Of a DNA stretch of 64,000 nt, positions 10,201-21,329 are shown piece after piece. The position numbers and the translations under genes were made by a program. Position 1 is the stretch's first letter. Every line of letters starts with the position of its first letter. The notes beneath the pieces were generated by a model, which made no database searches, was not told the origin of the DNA, and was given only the letters and a program-made list of their open reading frames with translations. Origin of the DNA: Thermodesulfobacteriota bacterium (GTDB taxonomy: Bacteria > Desulfobacterota > Desulfobacteria > Desulfobacterales > Desulfosudaceae); assembly GCA_040753795.1 (NCBI GenBank), contig JBFMDX010000004.1:124001-188000 (forward strand), read 5' to 3'.

Positions 10201-10413
10201 TATATTTAAAGGTTCAATATATGTTATATCGGCCATCTCCGGATCCGTCATAATTGTGGCCGGGTTTGAATTAACCAGAATTATTTTATATCCAAGAGAG
10301 CGAAGGGCTTTACAGGCCTGTGTTCCGGAATAATCAAATTCACAGGCCTGACCGATAATGATGGGTCCGGATCCGATAATCATCACTTTATTTATATTTT
10401 CTATTTTGGGCAT
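7204..10413 (-). CDS. carB: Carbamoyl-phosphate synthase large subunit
   Basis: A 1069-residue protein of full family length. It has two homologous ATP-grasp halves: the first opens with GSGPIIIGQACEFDYSGTQA, the second with GGGPNRIGQGIEFDYCC near residue 560. A C-terminal MGS-like allosteric domain follows (about 935-1069, KGGKVQLVFNTPSG). It makes carbamoyl phosphate from bicarbonate, ATP and glutamine-derived ammonia for pyrimidine and arginine synthesis, with CarA (not in this window). Base composition changes along the gene: the 5' part (about 9900-10413) is clearly AT-rich like dnaN, while the 3' part is GC-rich like the rest of the window. The start faces the candidate origin. Confidence 0.97.
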   Translation of the reverse strand: MPKIENINKVMIIGSGPIIIGQACEFDYSGTQACKALRSLGYKIILVNSNPATIMTDPEMADITYIEPLNIKAMEKIIEKERPDALLPNLGGQSGLNLTSELYEAGILDKYKVKIIGVNIGAIKKGEDRTAFKETMTRLGIEMPRSKAVNSVEDAEKVATEIGFPVVIRPAYTMGGTGGGLVYNVDELRIIAARGLDASLVHQVLVEESVLGWEELELEVVRDAKNQMVTVCFIENVDAMGVHTGDSYCTAPMLTIDEKLQKKLQDYSYSIVEAIEVIGGTNIQFAHDPVTGRVVVIEINPRTSRSSALASKATGFPIAYVSALLAGGLTLDELPYWKEGSLEKYTPGGDYVVVKFARWAFEKFEGVEDRLGTQMRAVGEVMSLGKNYKEALQKAIRSLEKDRYGLGFVADFNKKKLPELMNLLQTPTSERQFIMYEALRKGADIEELYRQTHIKPWFIRQMKELVELEEEILAAAGTKGALPDDLLKRAKQDGFSDKYLCLLTGTPEKDIRNQRKRIGVVEAWDAVPVSGVKNAFYYYSTYNAKDKVAVSDRKKIMVLGGGPNRIGQGIEFDYCCVHAALAIREAGYESIMVNCNPETVSTDYDTSDKLYFEPLTVEDVLSIYEKERPEGVIVQFGGQTPLNIAAELAEAGVNVLGTSPETIEQAEDRDRFRRVISHLGIPQPASDMAHSVEEALTAATRIGYPLMVRPSFVLGGRAMMIVYDEEMLKFYMDRAVDVSPERPIMIDKFLEDAIEAEADAISDGTDAFVPAVMEHIELAGIHSGDSACVIPPVSIPVKHVDTINEYTRKIALQLGVVGLMNVQYAIARDTVYILEANPRASRTVPIVSKVCNVSMARIATRILLGKKLSDCRLSKRAIPHFGVKEAVFPFNMFPEVDPVLGPEMRSTGEVLGMADSFGLAYFKAQEATKTSLPLGGTVLITVAEDDKTRMLEPARLFHDMNFTIMATPGTRQFLGENGIPSIAVTKRGHGHPDIVDEIKGGKVQLVFNTPSGKESQEDDSYIRKAAINYKVPYITTTAAAISAAKGIKARREGEYTTRSLQEYHATLGG

Positions 10414-10710
10414 ATTTCCTTCCTTTTATTTTTAATAACATGGTCCATTTCTTGTTTATATATCAAAAGTTATCGACACTTTTTTTATAATTTTTTAAAT
10501 TATTCTTAAACTGTTTTTATAAAATATTTTTATAATAAAAAAAACTATAATAAAAATAAAAAGTTAAATTTTTATTAGTGTTATCAACAGCCTTTATTTA
10601 TCTTTTATAATTTTATAAAAATAATAATATATTGATCTTTTCATCAAACCGGATTAATCTCATTCTTATTTCTGAATCATTAAATAAAAAAATTATATAA
10701 GGACATTATT
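10414..10710. other. AT-rich intergenic region, candidate oriC
   Basis: A 297-base gap between the divergent carB and dnaN starts, mostly A and T. Two DnaA-box-like 9-mers, each one mismatch from TTATCCACA, are present: TTATCGACA at 10470-10478 and TTATCAACA at 10581-10589. The roughly 100 bases between them are almost pure A/T, as expected of a DNA-unwinding element. The adjacent dnaN-gyrB pair, the nearby rpmH-to-mnmE cluster and parS support origin proximity. No dnaA gene is seen. The gap must also hold promoters for carB and dnaN. Confidence 0.5.
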
Positions 10711-11847
10711 ATGAAATGTTCAATCAAAAAGACAGATATACTTACCATGCTGGCCAATATTCAAGGAATAACAGGTAAAAAATCCTCCCTGGCCATAACT
10801 GAAAATATTTTAATAAAAACAATTAATAAAGGAATTTCTGTTTCCGCAACGGATATTGAAACCGGTTTTGAAGGCATTTATCCGGCGACGGTGCAGACAG
10901 ATGGAGAAATAGCTGTAAATGCAAGGGATTTTTTTGATATTGTTAAAAAATCAGGGAAAGAAAAAATTTATATAAGCGAAAATAAGAAACAATGGATAGA
11001 AATTACCGATTCGAAAGATGCCGGCAGTCTCAAATACAATATAGTAGGTGCTAATACCCTTGAATTTCCAGAACTTCCAAAAATAAAAGATGTTTCATAT
11101 TTTGAGATTGAAGCGGATGTATTTAAAAAAATGATTTCCTGGGCTGTAATGGTGATGTACAGCGGTGATGAAAAGAGAGTTCATATTCTGGGCGCTGATT
11201 TGGAATGTCAGGAAACAGATGATGGCTATAAACTGATGATGATATCCACGGATGGAAAAAGACTAACAAAAACAGAAACGATAATAAAAAACAAAAACAA
11301 CAAAGGAATAGAATCAGGTCAGCAGATTATCATACCGAAAAAAGCATTAAATGAAGTTCAGAAGTTCCTGTATGACAAGGGAAAAATTGGTGTTGGTGTG
11401 AAGGAAAATTATTTTATTGTTAAAAAAGATAATGAAATTATATATATAAATCTTTTCAGTGGAAATTTTCCTGATCTTAAAGGACTATTTGTCGATCAAG
11501 ACAGGATGGTGCTTGAAATAGATAAAAAAGAGTTCAAGGATATGCTGGAAAGAATGTCAATATTAACGTCCGATGATTACAAGGGAGTTATTTTCAGATT
11601 TGAAAACAACAAACTGACCGTTAATGCCGCCAATCCGGAACGGGGAGAATCTTCTGAATTCATGAATATATCATTTGATAAAAAAGCAATTGAAACCATG
11701 TTTAACCCTCATTATTTTATTGACGCCTTAAATGTTATAGATGAAAGTAAAGTTTATTTAAAAATAAAAGATGAACAGACCCCCTGTATAATTTGCGGAA
11801 AAGATTCGGAAACTAATTTTAACATTATCATGCCCATGAAAATATAA
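10711..11847 (+). CDS. dnaN: DNA polymerase III beta subunit (sliding clamp)
   Basis: A 378-residue protein of normal beta-clamp length. The N-terminus (MKCSIKKTDILTMLANIQGI) and the three-domain pattern match DnaN, including SATDIETGFEG near residue 50, STDGKRLTKTE in domain 2 and the C-terminal FNIIMPMKI. It forms the ring that tethers polymerase to DNA. The gene is strikingly AT-rich compared with most of the window. Its stop is three bases before the gyrB ATG, so the two are cotranscribed. The usual recF between dnaN and gyrB and the usual upstream dnaA are absent. Confidence 0.95.
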   Translation: MKCSIKKTDILTMLANIQGITGKKSSLAITENILIKTINKGISVSATDIETGFEGIYPATVQTDGEIAVNARDFFDIVKKSGKEKIYISENKKQWIEITDSKDAGSLKYNIVGANTLEFPELPKIKDVSYFEIEADVFKKMISWAVMVMYSGDEKRVHILGADLECQETDDGYKLMMISTDGKRLTKTETIIKNKNNKGIESGQQIIIPKKALNEVQKFLYDKGKIGVGVKENYFIVKKDNEIIYINLFSGNFPDLKGLFVDQDRMVLEIDKKEFKDMLERMSILTSDDYKGVIFRFENNKLTVNAANPERGESSEFMNISFDKKAIETMFNPHYFIDALNVIDESKVYLKIKDEQTPCIICGKDSETNFNIIMPMKI

Positions 11848-14274
<2,427 letters not shown>

Positions 14275-14416
14275 TTTTTAATAGAATAAACGTAAAAATA
14301 TCTGTAAAAAAGTCCTTTCAAGAAGGCCTCCTTTTTTAACCAAATAACCGCGCGCCGTTACTGATCATAGAGCCTCCCGCCTCATTTGATCCGGAGTGTT
14401 TCTTTTTTTTGCTATT

Positions 14417-16942
14417 ATGAAAGATAAAATTTTTTCAGAGGTTTTACCGTTTGTAAAAAAACCCAGCAGCTATATGGGCGGTGAAATCAACGCCGTCCGT
14501 CCGGACAAACCCTGCCGCGCGTCCTTTGCGCTATGCTTTCCCGACTTATACGAAGTCGGGACAGCCCATTTCGGCCAGCAGATTCTGTATCATCTGCTTA
14601 ACCAAATGGATGGAATCCTGGCTGAACGCGTGTTCGCGCCGGCTCTGGACATGGCCCGGCAGCTGAAAGCCACCGGGCTGCCCCTGTTTTCTCTGGAAAC
14701 CAAAAGGCCCCTGGGTGACTTCGATGTGGTCGGCTTTTCCCTTCTGTATGAATTAAACTACACCAATGTGCTGCTGATGATGGATCTTTCCGGGATTCCT
14801 TTTTACGCCACACAGCGGGACGAGTCCTATCCCCTGGTCATTGCCGGCGGCCCCTGCATGTTTAATCCCGAACCGGTAGCGGATTTTTTTGACGCCATCG
14901 TTGTGGGAGACGGGGAAGAGGCGGTGGTTGAAATGGCCGAGGCGATGATATCACTGCAGCGGGAAGGCGGAAAACCGGATAAAAAGGAGTTGTTGAAACG
15001 ATGGTCAACAATAAAAGGGGTGTATATTCCGCAACTCTATGACGCGCGGTACGATGACAATGGGTTGCAGCACCTGGTTCCAAAAGAAGGTGCACCGGAA
15101 AGGGTTGAACGGGCGGTTTTGTCTTGTTTAAGGAGTGTGGACTTTCCCGACGAGCCGGTTCTTCCTTTTGGTAAACCGATACACGACCGGTTGCGGCTGG
15201 AAATTGCCCGGGGCTGCTCGCGGGGCTGCCGGTTCTGTCAGGCCGGCATGATTTACCGGCCGGTTCGAGAGCGTTCGGTGGAGGCCGTTCTGGCCCTGGC
15301 CGAAGCCGCGCTAAAGGCCACCGGGTATGAAGATCTCTCTCTGCTGTCGTTAAGCACCGGTGATTACAGCGGCTTGAATTGCCTGATGGAACAACTGGTG
15401 AACCGATACGGCGGGAAAAACATTTCGATTTCCGTACCGTCTTTCCGGGCCGGGTCGTTGAATCCGGGCGCCATGAAACTGATTCAAAGCGTCAGAAAAA
15501 CGGGCTTTACCATCGCCCCGGAAGCGGGTAGCCAGCGGTTGCGGGACGTGATCAATAAAAATGTCACCGAGGAAGAGATTACCAAAACCATTCAGGACGC
15601 CTTCGGGCTGGGGTGGAACCTGGTCAAGCTTTATTTCATGATCGGCCTGCCGACGGAGACGGAACAGGACGTGGAAGAAATGATTTCGCTGGTTCGGCGT
15701 CTGTCCAGGCTTGGCGGAAGACCGGGGCGAAAAGAGAACCTTCATGTCAGCGTAGCGACCTTTGTTCCCAAAGCCCATACGCCTTTTCAGTGGGAGCGGC
15801 AAATACCTATTGAAAAAGCAAAAGAAACGCTTTTTTTTCTCAACAAGAAACTGAACGGCCGGCAGATTGGTTTTAAATGGCAGAACCCGGAAGTCAGTTT
15901 TCTCGAGGGGGTTTTTGCCCGCGGTGACCGGCGCCTGTCGAAACTGATAAAAGCCGCTTATGACAAAGGCTGCCGGTTCGACGGCTGGACGGATTGTTTT
16001 GCTTTCAAGAACTGGATGGCGGCGGCGGAAGAAGCGGCCATCAATCTTGATTTTTATACCCGGCGGGTAAGAGATGTTGGTGAACCCCTGCCGTGGGACC
16101 TTGTTTCAAGCGGTATCTCAAGGGAGTTTTTAATTAAAGAGCGGTCTCGGGCCTATAACCAGGAGCGGACGCCGGATTGTCGGGATGGTATCTGCAACCA
16201 GTGTGGCATCTGTGATTTTGCAGCGATTGCTCCCCGCCTGAATCGGCCGGGAAAAGATAGCCTGGAAGGCGGCTCTTTTTTTCAGACGGACTCAAAAAAA
16301 CCCGAAACCCGGCGAAAAATGGAACTGGTGTATTCAAAAACAGGACCGGCCAGATTTTTCGGTCATCTGGAACTGATGAATATATTGATCCGGGCGATGA
16401 ACCGGGCCGGTATCCCGGTCGTCTATTCACAGGGATTTCATCCCATGCCCAGGATCGCCTTTCCCGAGCCGTTGCCGGTAGGCCTTGAAAGCGAAGGGGA
16501 AACACTGGTGATGACCGTAACCGACGATGCCGGGCCGATGGAACACCTTCAGGCAGAATTGAACCGGCAGCTTCCGGAAGGGATAAGGATAAAAGCCTGC
16601 CGCTTGATATCGGATGCCGGACGGAAGCCAGGATCGGAAAAGAAAAAGATTTTATACGGGATGGACTGTACCAAGGCGGTTTTTGATAATGAAAAGGCGA
16701 CTCTTTTTTCCTTGTCCGGCCGAGTCCTGCTTGAAAAAAAGAATAAAGACGGTTTGATTAAAACCGTAGACCTCAAGGAAATCGTTGACCGCCTGACCGT
16801 TATCGACTCGATGCATGCGCAGCTTGAGGTAAACGACCTGCCGGGGAAAAAAGCACGTCCGGCCGATATCATCGGTGTTATTTTCGGACTGGATGAGGTC
16901 ACGGTAAAGAAAGTAAGGATTGTTAAAGTTTTAACGGCATAA
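14417..16942 (+). CDS. B12-binding radical SAM protein fused to DUF2344 (TIGR03960/TIGR03936)
   Basis: About 841 residues from ATG 14417; a GTG at 14396 is an upstream alternative. The N-terminal part resembles a cobalamin-binding domain (FALCFPDLYEVGTAHFG, VVGDGEEAV). The radical SAM cluster CSRGCRFC (CxxxCxxC) lies near residue 265. A Cys-rich linker follows (CRDGICNQCGICDF near 590). The last 210 residues form the DUF2344 domain (LVYSKTGPARFFGHLELM, GFHPMPRIAFPEPLPVG). Fused proteins of this kind are often encoded just before RNase G, as here (46 bases). The substrate is unknown; a link to RNA or ribosome modification is only suggested by context. Confidence 0.87.
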   Translation: MKDKIFSEVLPFVKKPSSYMGGEINAVRPDKPCRASFALCFPDLYEVGTAHFGQQILYHLLNQMDGILAERVFAPALDMARQLKATGLPLFSLETKRPLGDFDVVGFSLLYELNYTNVLLMMDLSGIPFYATQRDESYPLVIAGGPCMFNPEPVADFFDAIVVGDGEEAVVEMAEAMISLQREGGKPDKKELLKRWSTIKGVYIPQLYDARYDDNGLQHLVPKEGAPERVERAVLSCLRSVDFPDEPVLPFGKPIHDRLRLEIARGCSRGCRFCQAGMIYRPVRERSVEAVLALAEAALKATGYEDLSLLSLSTGDYSGLNCLMEQLVNRYGGKNISISVPSFRAGSLNPGAMKLIQSVRKTGFTIAPEAGSQRLRDVINKNVTEEEITKTIQDAFGLGWNLVKLYFMIGLPTETEQDVEEMISLVRRLSRLGGRPGRKENLHVSVATFVPKAHTPFQWERQIPIEKAKETLFFLNKKLNGRQIGFKWQNPEVSFLEGVFARGDRRLSKLIKAAYDKGCRFDGWTDCFAFKNWMAAAEEAAINLDFYTRRVRDVGEPLPWDLVSSGISREFLIKERSRAYNQERTPDCRDGICNQCGICDFAAIAPRLNRPGKDSLEGGSFFQTDSKKPETRRKMELVYSKTGPARFFGHLELMNILIRAMNRAGIPVVYSQGFHPMPRIAFPEPLPVGLESEGETLVMTVTDDAGPMEHLQAELNRQLPEGIRIKACRLISDAGRKPGSEKKKILYGMDCTKAVFDNEKATLFSLSGRVLLEKKNKDGLIKTVDLKEIVDRLTVIDSMHAQLEVNDLPGKKARPADIIGVIFGLDEVTVKKVRIVKVLTA

Positions 16943-16987
16943 TAAAATAAAAGGCTATCTCTTAAAAAACCAGACAGGAGACAGCGG

Positions 16988-18547
16988 ATGTCAAAGGAAC
17001 TGATCATAAACGCCACGGAAAATGAAACCCGGGTGGCCCTTCTTGAGGACGGGACCGTGGTGGAATTTTTTATGGAGCGGGGCGATCATTTTAATATTTC
17101 CGGCAATATTTACAAGGCCCGGGTTCAGCGGGTTCTGCCGGGAATGCAGGCGGCTTTTGTTGATCTGGGCATGGAACAGGCGGCGTTTATCTATGTCAAT
17201 GATGTTATCACCGGAGCCCCCTGGGATTTGGATGAGATGTTTTCCGGTACAGTATATAATGAGAACACGGAAAACAATACGGAAAACAACGGCGGCTCAA
17301 CATACAACGAGACGCCGCCGCCGCCGCGGTCGGTTAATATCAGCGAATTGATCATGGATGGGCAGGAGCTTCTGGTCCAGGTGTCCAAATCGGCCATCGG
17401 CAGCAAGGGCGCGCGGATCACAACGCGCATTTCTCTTCCCGGACGTTTTCTGGTGATGATGCCGACGGTGGAGCACGTCGGGGTTTCCAAGCGGATTATC
17501 GATGAAAAAGAAAGAACACGGTTAAAGGATCTGATTCTTTCCATGCAGCAGGAAAGTTTCGGTTTTATCGTCCGAACCGCGGCGGAAAACATCGACGAAC
17601 AGACATTGAAAAAGGAAATGAATTTTCTGGTAAATCTCTGGAAGAAAATTCAGGACCGTTACGGCAAGGTTTCCGCGCCCAGTCTTCTGCACCGGGAAAT
17701 GTCGGTTTCCCTGCGGGCGGTCCGTGACTATTTAACCCACGAGGCGGACTGCGTGATCGTTGATTCCGACGCGGTTTACAACGAAATCATCGCTTTTCTG
17801 GATGAAGTCATGCCGCAGATGAAGGTGTCTGTTGAACGGTATTCCGGAAACGAACCGCTTTTTGATGCCTATAACATTGAAGGGGATCTTTCCCGGGCGC
17901 TGAAAAACAAGGTCTGGCTGAAGTCCGGCGGCTATATTATCATTGACCAGACGGAAGCGCTGGTGGTGATTGACGTGAATACCGGCCGATACGTGGGTAA
18001 GCACAATTTTGAAGAGACGGTGTTTAAAACCAACCTGGAAGCGGCCCGGGAGATTGCCTACCAGATCCGGCTGCGCAACCTGGGCGGCATTATCATCATC
18101 GACTTTATTGATATGGCCAAGGAGGCCAACCGGGACAAGGTATTCAGTACCCTGAAGGAATACCTGGACAAGGATAAAAACAAGACAACGGTTCTTCCCT
18201 TTTCGGAACTGGGCCTGATTCAAATGACCCGGAAAAGAACCAGAAACTCCGTTGCCAGCATGCTGTGTGAGCCCTGTTTTTATTGTGAAGGTAACGGCTA
18301 CCTGCTATCCAAACAGACCATTTGCAATAACATTTATCGAGAAGCCCTCAGGGGCGCCAGTGATATTACCGGAGAGAAAGTGACCATCAAGGTTCATCCG
18401 TACATCGCCGAAGTGCTTCACGGAGAGGAGAGTCAACTGGTCAATTCCCTGGAGCGATTACTGGGCCGGCAGATCATTATTTATCCCATGCCCAAGTTTC
18501 ACCTGGAGCAATTTGAAATAGAGGAAATCATGCCGGCTATCCGGTAG
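16988..18547 (+). CDS. rng: Ribonuclease G/E family endoribonuclease
   Basis: A 519-residue protein with the RNase E/G catalytic core. An N-terminal S1 domain (about 35-130) is interrupted by a low-complexity Asn/Thr/Glu loop and a run of prolines near residues 92-115. The RNase H-like and DNase I-like parts follow, including VIDVNTGRYVG with the catalytic Asp and IIIIDFIDM with the second acidic site. The Zn-link motif CEPCFYCEGNGYL is near residue 430. It lacks the long RNase E tail, so it is RNase G-like, acting in rRNA maturation and mRNA decay. The start ATG is preceded by CAGGAGA. It lies upstream of rpmH-rnpA. Confidence 0.93.
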   Translation: MSKELIINATENETRVALLEDGTVVEFFMERGDHFNISGNIYKARVQRVLPGMQAAFVDLGMEQAAFIYVNDVITGAPWDLDEMFSGTVYNENTENNTENNGGSTYNETPPPPRSVNISELIMDGQELLVQVSKSAIGSKGARITTRISLPGRFLVMMPTVEHVGVSKRIIDEKERTRLKDLILSMQQESFGFIVRTAAENIDEQTLKKEMNFLVNLWKKIQDRYGKVSAPSLLHREMSVSLRAVRDYLTHEADCVIVDSDAVYNEIIAFLDEVMPQMKVSVERYSGNEPLFDAYNIEGDLSRALKNKVWLKSGGYIIIDQTEALVVIDVNTGRYVGKHNFEETVFKTNLEAAREIAYQIRLRNLGGIIIIDFIDMAKEANRDKVFSTLKEYLDKDKNKTTVLPFSELGLIQMTRKRTRNSVASMLCEPCFYCEGNGYLLSKQTICNNIYREALRGASDITGEKVTIKVHPYIAEVLHGEESQLVNSLERLLGRQIIIYPMPKFHLEQFEIEEIMPAIR

Positions 18548-18580
18548 TTTTGTTTTGATTTTATTGGATATTTATAAGCC

Positions 18581-18609
18581 TTGACTTTTGGTTTTGCCGG
18601 TCATATATA
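18581..18609 (+). promoter_or_regulatory. Sigma70-type promoter for rpmH-rnpA
   Basis: TTGACT at 18581-18586, a 17-base spacer and TATATA at 18604-18609, about 50 bases ahead of the rpmH start. It lies in the gap after rng and fits independent transcription of the rpmH cluster. Confidence 0.6.
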
Positions 18610-18659
18610 TGAAAAACTGTTTTTTGGGTTGATGATCATGATAGAGAGGATGTTGAACG

Positions 18660-18794
18660 ATGAAACGTACTTATCAGCCGAGTCGCATCAAGCGGGCGAG
18701 AACGCATGGGTTTAGAAAACGACTATCCACCAAGCAGGGGAGAAATATTCTTAAAAGGAGGAGAGCAAAAGGAAGAAAACGGCTTTCTGTTTAA
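18660..18794 (+). CDS. rpmH: 50S ribosomal protein L34
   Basis: A 44-residue, highly basic protein beginning [18 protein letters not shown] and ending GRKRLSV, matching L34 along its whole length. GAGGATG lies just ahead of the start. It is followed by rnpA after 81 bases, the almost universal bacterial order, and a consensus-like promoter lies upstream. It is a structural component of the large ribosomal subunit. Confidence 0.97.
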   Translation: MKRTYQPSRIKRARTHGFRKRLSTKQGRNILKRRRAKGRKRLSV

Positions 18795-18875
18795 TGAACT
18801 GGTATGGAAAAGGAAAAATACGCAACCATTAAGAATAAAAACAATAAAACACCATTTTGATTCGATTCGATATGG

Positions 18876-19268
18876 ATGGTGGCGGTTGCAATAAAACAGT
18901 TGCTGGCTCTGTTGACAGATTTTATCTTTTCAAAACAATACAGGCTGTTAGATCAGGCCGATTTTATTCTGCTGAAGAATACCGGTAAAAAAATACATTC
19001 GGATTGTTTTGTTGCCCAAATCAGAAAAAACGATTTACCCAACAGCCGGTTGGGATTAACCATATCCAAAAAAGCAGCAGGTAAGGCCGTCACTCGCAAT
19101 CGTTTGAAGCGATTGATTCGAGAGAATTTCAGAGCAAAAAGGCACATGCTTTCCGGTTTCTGGGATATAAACATAATTGCCAAAAAAAATGTCACGCAAT
19201 GCTCTTCGGAACAGGTTTTTGCATCACTGGATAAAATATTTGCTTCTATTGCAAGCAAGTTTAATTAG
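18876..19268 (+). CDS. rnpA: Ribonuclease P protein component
   Basis: About 130 residues from ATG 18876. The core matches Rnp[10 protein letters not shown] near residue 22, then [20 protein letters not shown] with the conserved RNR basic motif and [10 protein letters not shown]. It binds RNase P RNA and helps process tRNA 5' leaders. The N-terminal dozen residues are not typical, so the true start could be slightly downstream. It lies between rpmH and yidD as expected, and its 3' end overlaps yidD. Confidence 0.94.
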   Translation: MVAVAIKQLLALLTDFIFSKQYRLLDQADFILLKNTGKKIHSDCFVAQIRKNDLPNSRLGLTISKKAAGKAVTRNRLKRLIRENFRAKRHMLSGFWDINIIAKKNVTQCSSEQVFASLDKIFASIASKFN

Positions 19269-19473
19269 AAAAAGCCTTCTTCTGACAATAAGGGCTTATC
19301 AAACATGCCTATCCCCTTTTTTGGGGCCAGCCTGTCGATTTTATCCTACCTGTTCGGACTATGCTTACGAAGCTGTTCGTCGTCATGGCATCATAAAGGG
19401 TGTCAGGCTTTCCGTCATCAGGCTTTTAAAGTGTCAGCCATTTCATCCCGGTGGTTATGATCCTGTCCCATAG
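19240..19473 (+). CDS. yidD: Membrane protein insertion efficiency factor YidD
   Basis: The protein contains the diagnostic stretch [20 protein letters not shown], then [12 protein letters not shown] and a C-terminal [13 protein letters not shown]. An amphipathic/hydrophobic N-terminal helix precedes it. The frame is open back to an ATG at 19177, but that would overlap rnpA by 92 bases and add non-family residues. TTG 19240 or 19249 gives 77 or 74 residues, the usual length, with a short overlap with rnpA. It aids YidC/Sec membrane insertion. The exact start is uncertain. Confidence 0.9.
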   Translation: MLLLQASLIRKSLLLTIRAYQTCLSPFLGPACRFYPTCSDYAYEAVRRHGIIKGVRLSVIRLLKCQPFHPGGYDPVP

Positions 19474-19652
19474 GCCGCAAACAAGCCGTCTGTCTTTTTT
19501 CCAGTCATTTTTATTCCGGACATGATTTTAAACGGTCTTTGCCCGGAGCCTTTTGTTGCCGTTAAATGCGGATACCCCGTGATGGGGTTACCGGTTTGCC
19601 GTCGATGTGGAGACGTATTTTACACAACAGGAAAAAAGGGTCTGTTTTAAAA

Positions 19653-21314
19653 ATGGAACAACAGTTTCGAATTATTCTTGCCGTAATATTATCGCTTATT
19701 ATTTTGCTGGCCTGGCAGTATTTTTTTATACCGGAAACACCGCCGCAACCTGTTTCGCAGCAACCCCGGGAAGCTGTTGAGCCGACCAATAAGCAACCGG
19801 TTGAGGAGGCAAGGCAAGACGTGCCTCTTTCTGTTGGGCCTACGGCAACCATACAGGAGAACCTTGTCAGCGAGGAAACGGCGCCGACCTTTCTTGTGGA
19901 AACAACGTTGTATTCGGCACGGCTGTCTGGCCGGGGGGGCTGTTTCACGGAGTTTGACTTAAAAAAATATCGGGAAACACCGGAAGAGGGGGCGCCCCTT
20001 AAACGCCTGGTTTCAGAAAAAAACGGCCAGGGAACCGGATGTGTCTCGTTTGCCGGAGCCGGGGCGGCCGGGGACCGGGTTGGCGTTTATACTTCGGATC
20101 AGACTTCGGGAAGACTTGAGGTGATCGGATCCCCCCAGACGCTCTCTTTTTACCGACAGGTGAACGATTCCGTGGTGATTGAAAAAACGTATACCTTTCA
20201 TCCGGATTCCTATGCCATTGACCTTGAGGTGGTGATCAGGAACGGTTCGTCCTCCCCGATAAACGGAAATATCGGCGTTTCTCTGAACCAGAATTTTTCC
20301 GAGAAAGCGAGCCAGTTTTTGTTTGAAGGACCCTGTGCCCTTAAGGACGGCCGCCTGGAAGAAGTGAAGCTGGAAGATATCAAGGAAGCGGGAACGCTTT
20401 CAGGGCGCATACCCTGGATCGCCATCCAGACCCGATATTTTATGAGCGCTGTTATCGACAAGCAGAGCCAGGAGGCGAGCATGGTGCTTGCCTATGGGGA
20501 CGACGGCGTGGTAACCGCGGAATACCGGCCGGTCTTTCAGACCGTTTTACCGCAGACTATGGCCACATATCGTTTTACACTATACCTGGGCCCGAAAGAT
20601 CTCGGCGTGCTTTCGTCCATCGGCAGCGATCTGGACAAAGCCGTTGATTTCGGCTGGTTTGATGTCATCGCCATTCCCTGCCTGTGGTTGATGAACCAAA
20701 TATACCGCCTGATTCCCAACTACGGGATTTCCATTATGCTGGTGACGATCATCATTAAGCTTATTTTGTGGCCCCTGGGGACAAAAAGCTACAAATCCAT
20801 GGGGGAGATGAAGAAGATACAACCGTTAATGGCTGAAATCAGAGATAAATATAAGAACGACCGAAAGAAAATGAACGAGGAGATGATGGGGCTGTATAAG
20901 ACCTACAAGGTGAACCCCCTGGGCGGCTGCCTGCCCATGCTGGCTCAGATACCGGTCTTTATCGCCTTCTACCGGATGCTTTATCAGGCCATAGAGCTCC
21001 GGCACGCCCCGTTTTTGCTCTGGATCAAGGATCTGTCGGCGCCGGAACGGCTTTTTTCCGTCGACGTGTCCATACCGTTCATGCAACCCCCGGCGGGTAT
21101 TCCCGTGCTGACCATTATCATGGGCGCGACCATGTTTTTACAGCAGAAAATGCAACCGCCGCCCGGGGATCCGGCTCAGGCAAAAATGATGATGCTGATG
21201 CCGATCTTTTTAACGGTAATTTTTATTAATTTTCCTTCCGGACTGGTGCTGTACTTTATTGTAAACAACCTTTTTTCCATCTTCCAGCAGCATTATGTTA
21301 CCCGGAAGACTTAA
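19653..21314 (+). CDS. yidC: Membrane protein insertase YidC
   Basis: A 553-residue protein from ATG 19653, preceded by GGAAAAAAGGG. An N-terminal TM anchor (residues 6-26) leads into a Pro/Gln-rich linker and the periplasmic beta-sandwich domain (about 85-330). The conserved 60KD_IMP insertase core follows (about 350-545), including YGISIMLVTIIIKLILWPL, MGLYKTYKVNPLGGCLPML and a C-terminal FPSGLVLYFIVNNLFS. The length fits Gram-negative YidC. It inserts and folds inner-membrane proteins alone or with SecYEG. It is immediately followed by jag. Confidence 0.96.
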   Translation: MEQQFRIILAVILSLIILLAWQYFFIPETPPQPVSQQPREAVEPTNKQPVEEARQDVPLSVGPTATIQENLVSEETAPTFLVETTLYSARLSGRGGCFTEFDLKKYRETPEEGAPLKRLVSEKNGQGTGCVSFAGAGAAGDRVGVYTSDQTSGRLEVIGSPQTLSFYRQVNDSVVIEKTYTFHPDSYAIDLEVVIRNGSSSPINGNIGVSLNQNFSEKASQFLFEGPCALKDGRLEEVKLEDIKEAGTLSGRIPWIAIQTRYFMSAVIDKQSQEASMVLAYGDDGVVTAEYRPVFQTVLPQTMATYRFTLYLGPKDLGVLSSIGSDLDKAVDFGWFDVIAIPCLWLMNQIYRLIPNYGISIMLVTIIIKLILWPLGTKSYKSMGEMKKIQPLMAEIRDKYKNDRKKMNEEMMGLYKTYKVNPLGGCLPMLAQIPVFIAFYRMLYQAIELRHAPFLLWIKDLSAPERLFSVDVSIPFMQPPAGIPVLTIIMGATMFLQQKMQPPPGDPAQAKMMMLMPIFLTVIFINFPSGLVLYFIVNNLFSIFQQHYVTRKT

Positions 21315-21329
21315 GCGAGGAGGTAACCG

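Noticed and set aside
14295-14340. Possible terminator after gyrB
   Set aside because: The T run is good, but the stem is short and imperfect, so it was not listed.
18706-18894. Short plus-strand frame between rpmH and rnpA
   Set aside because: It overlaps rpmH out of frame and has no family features.
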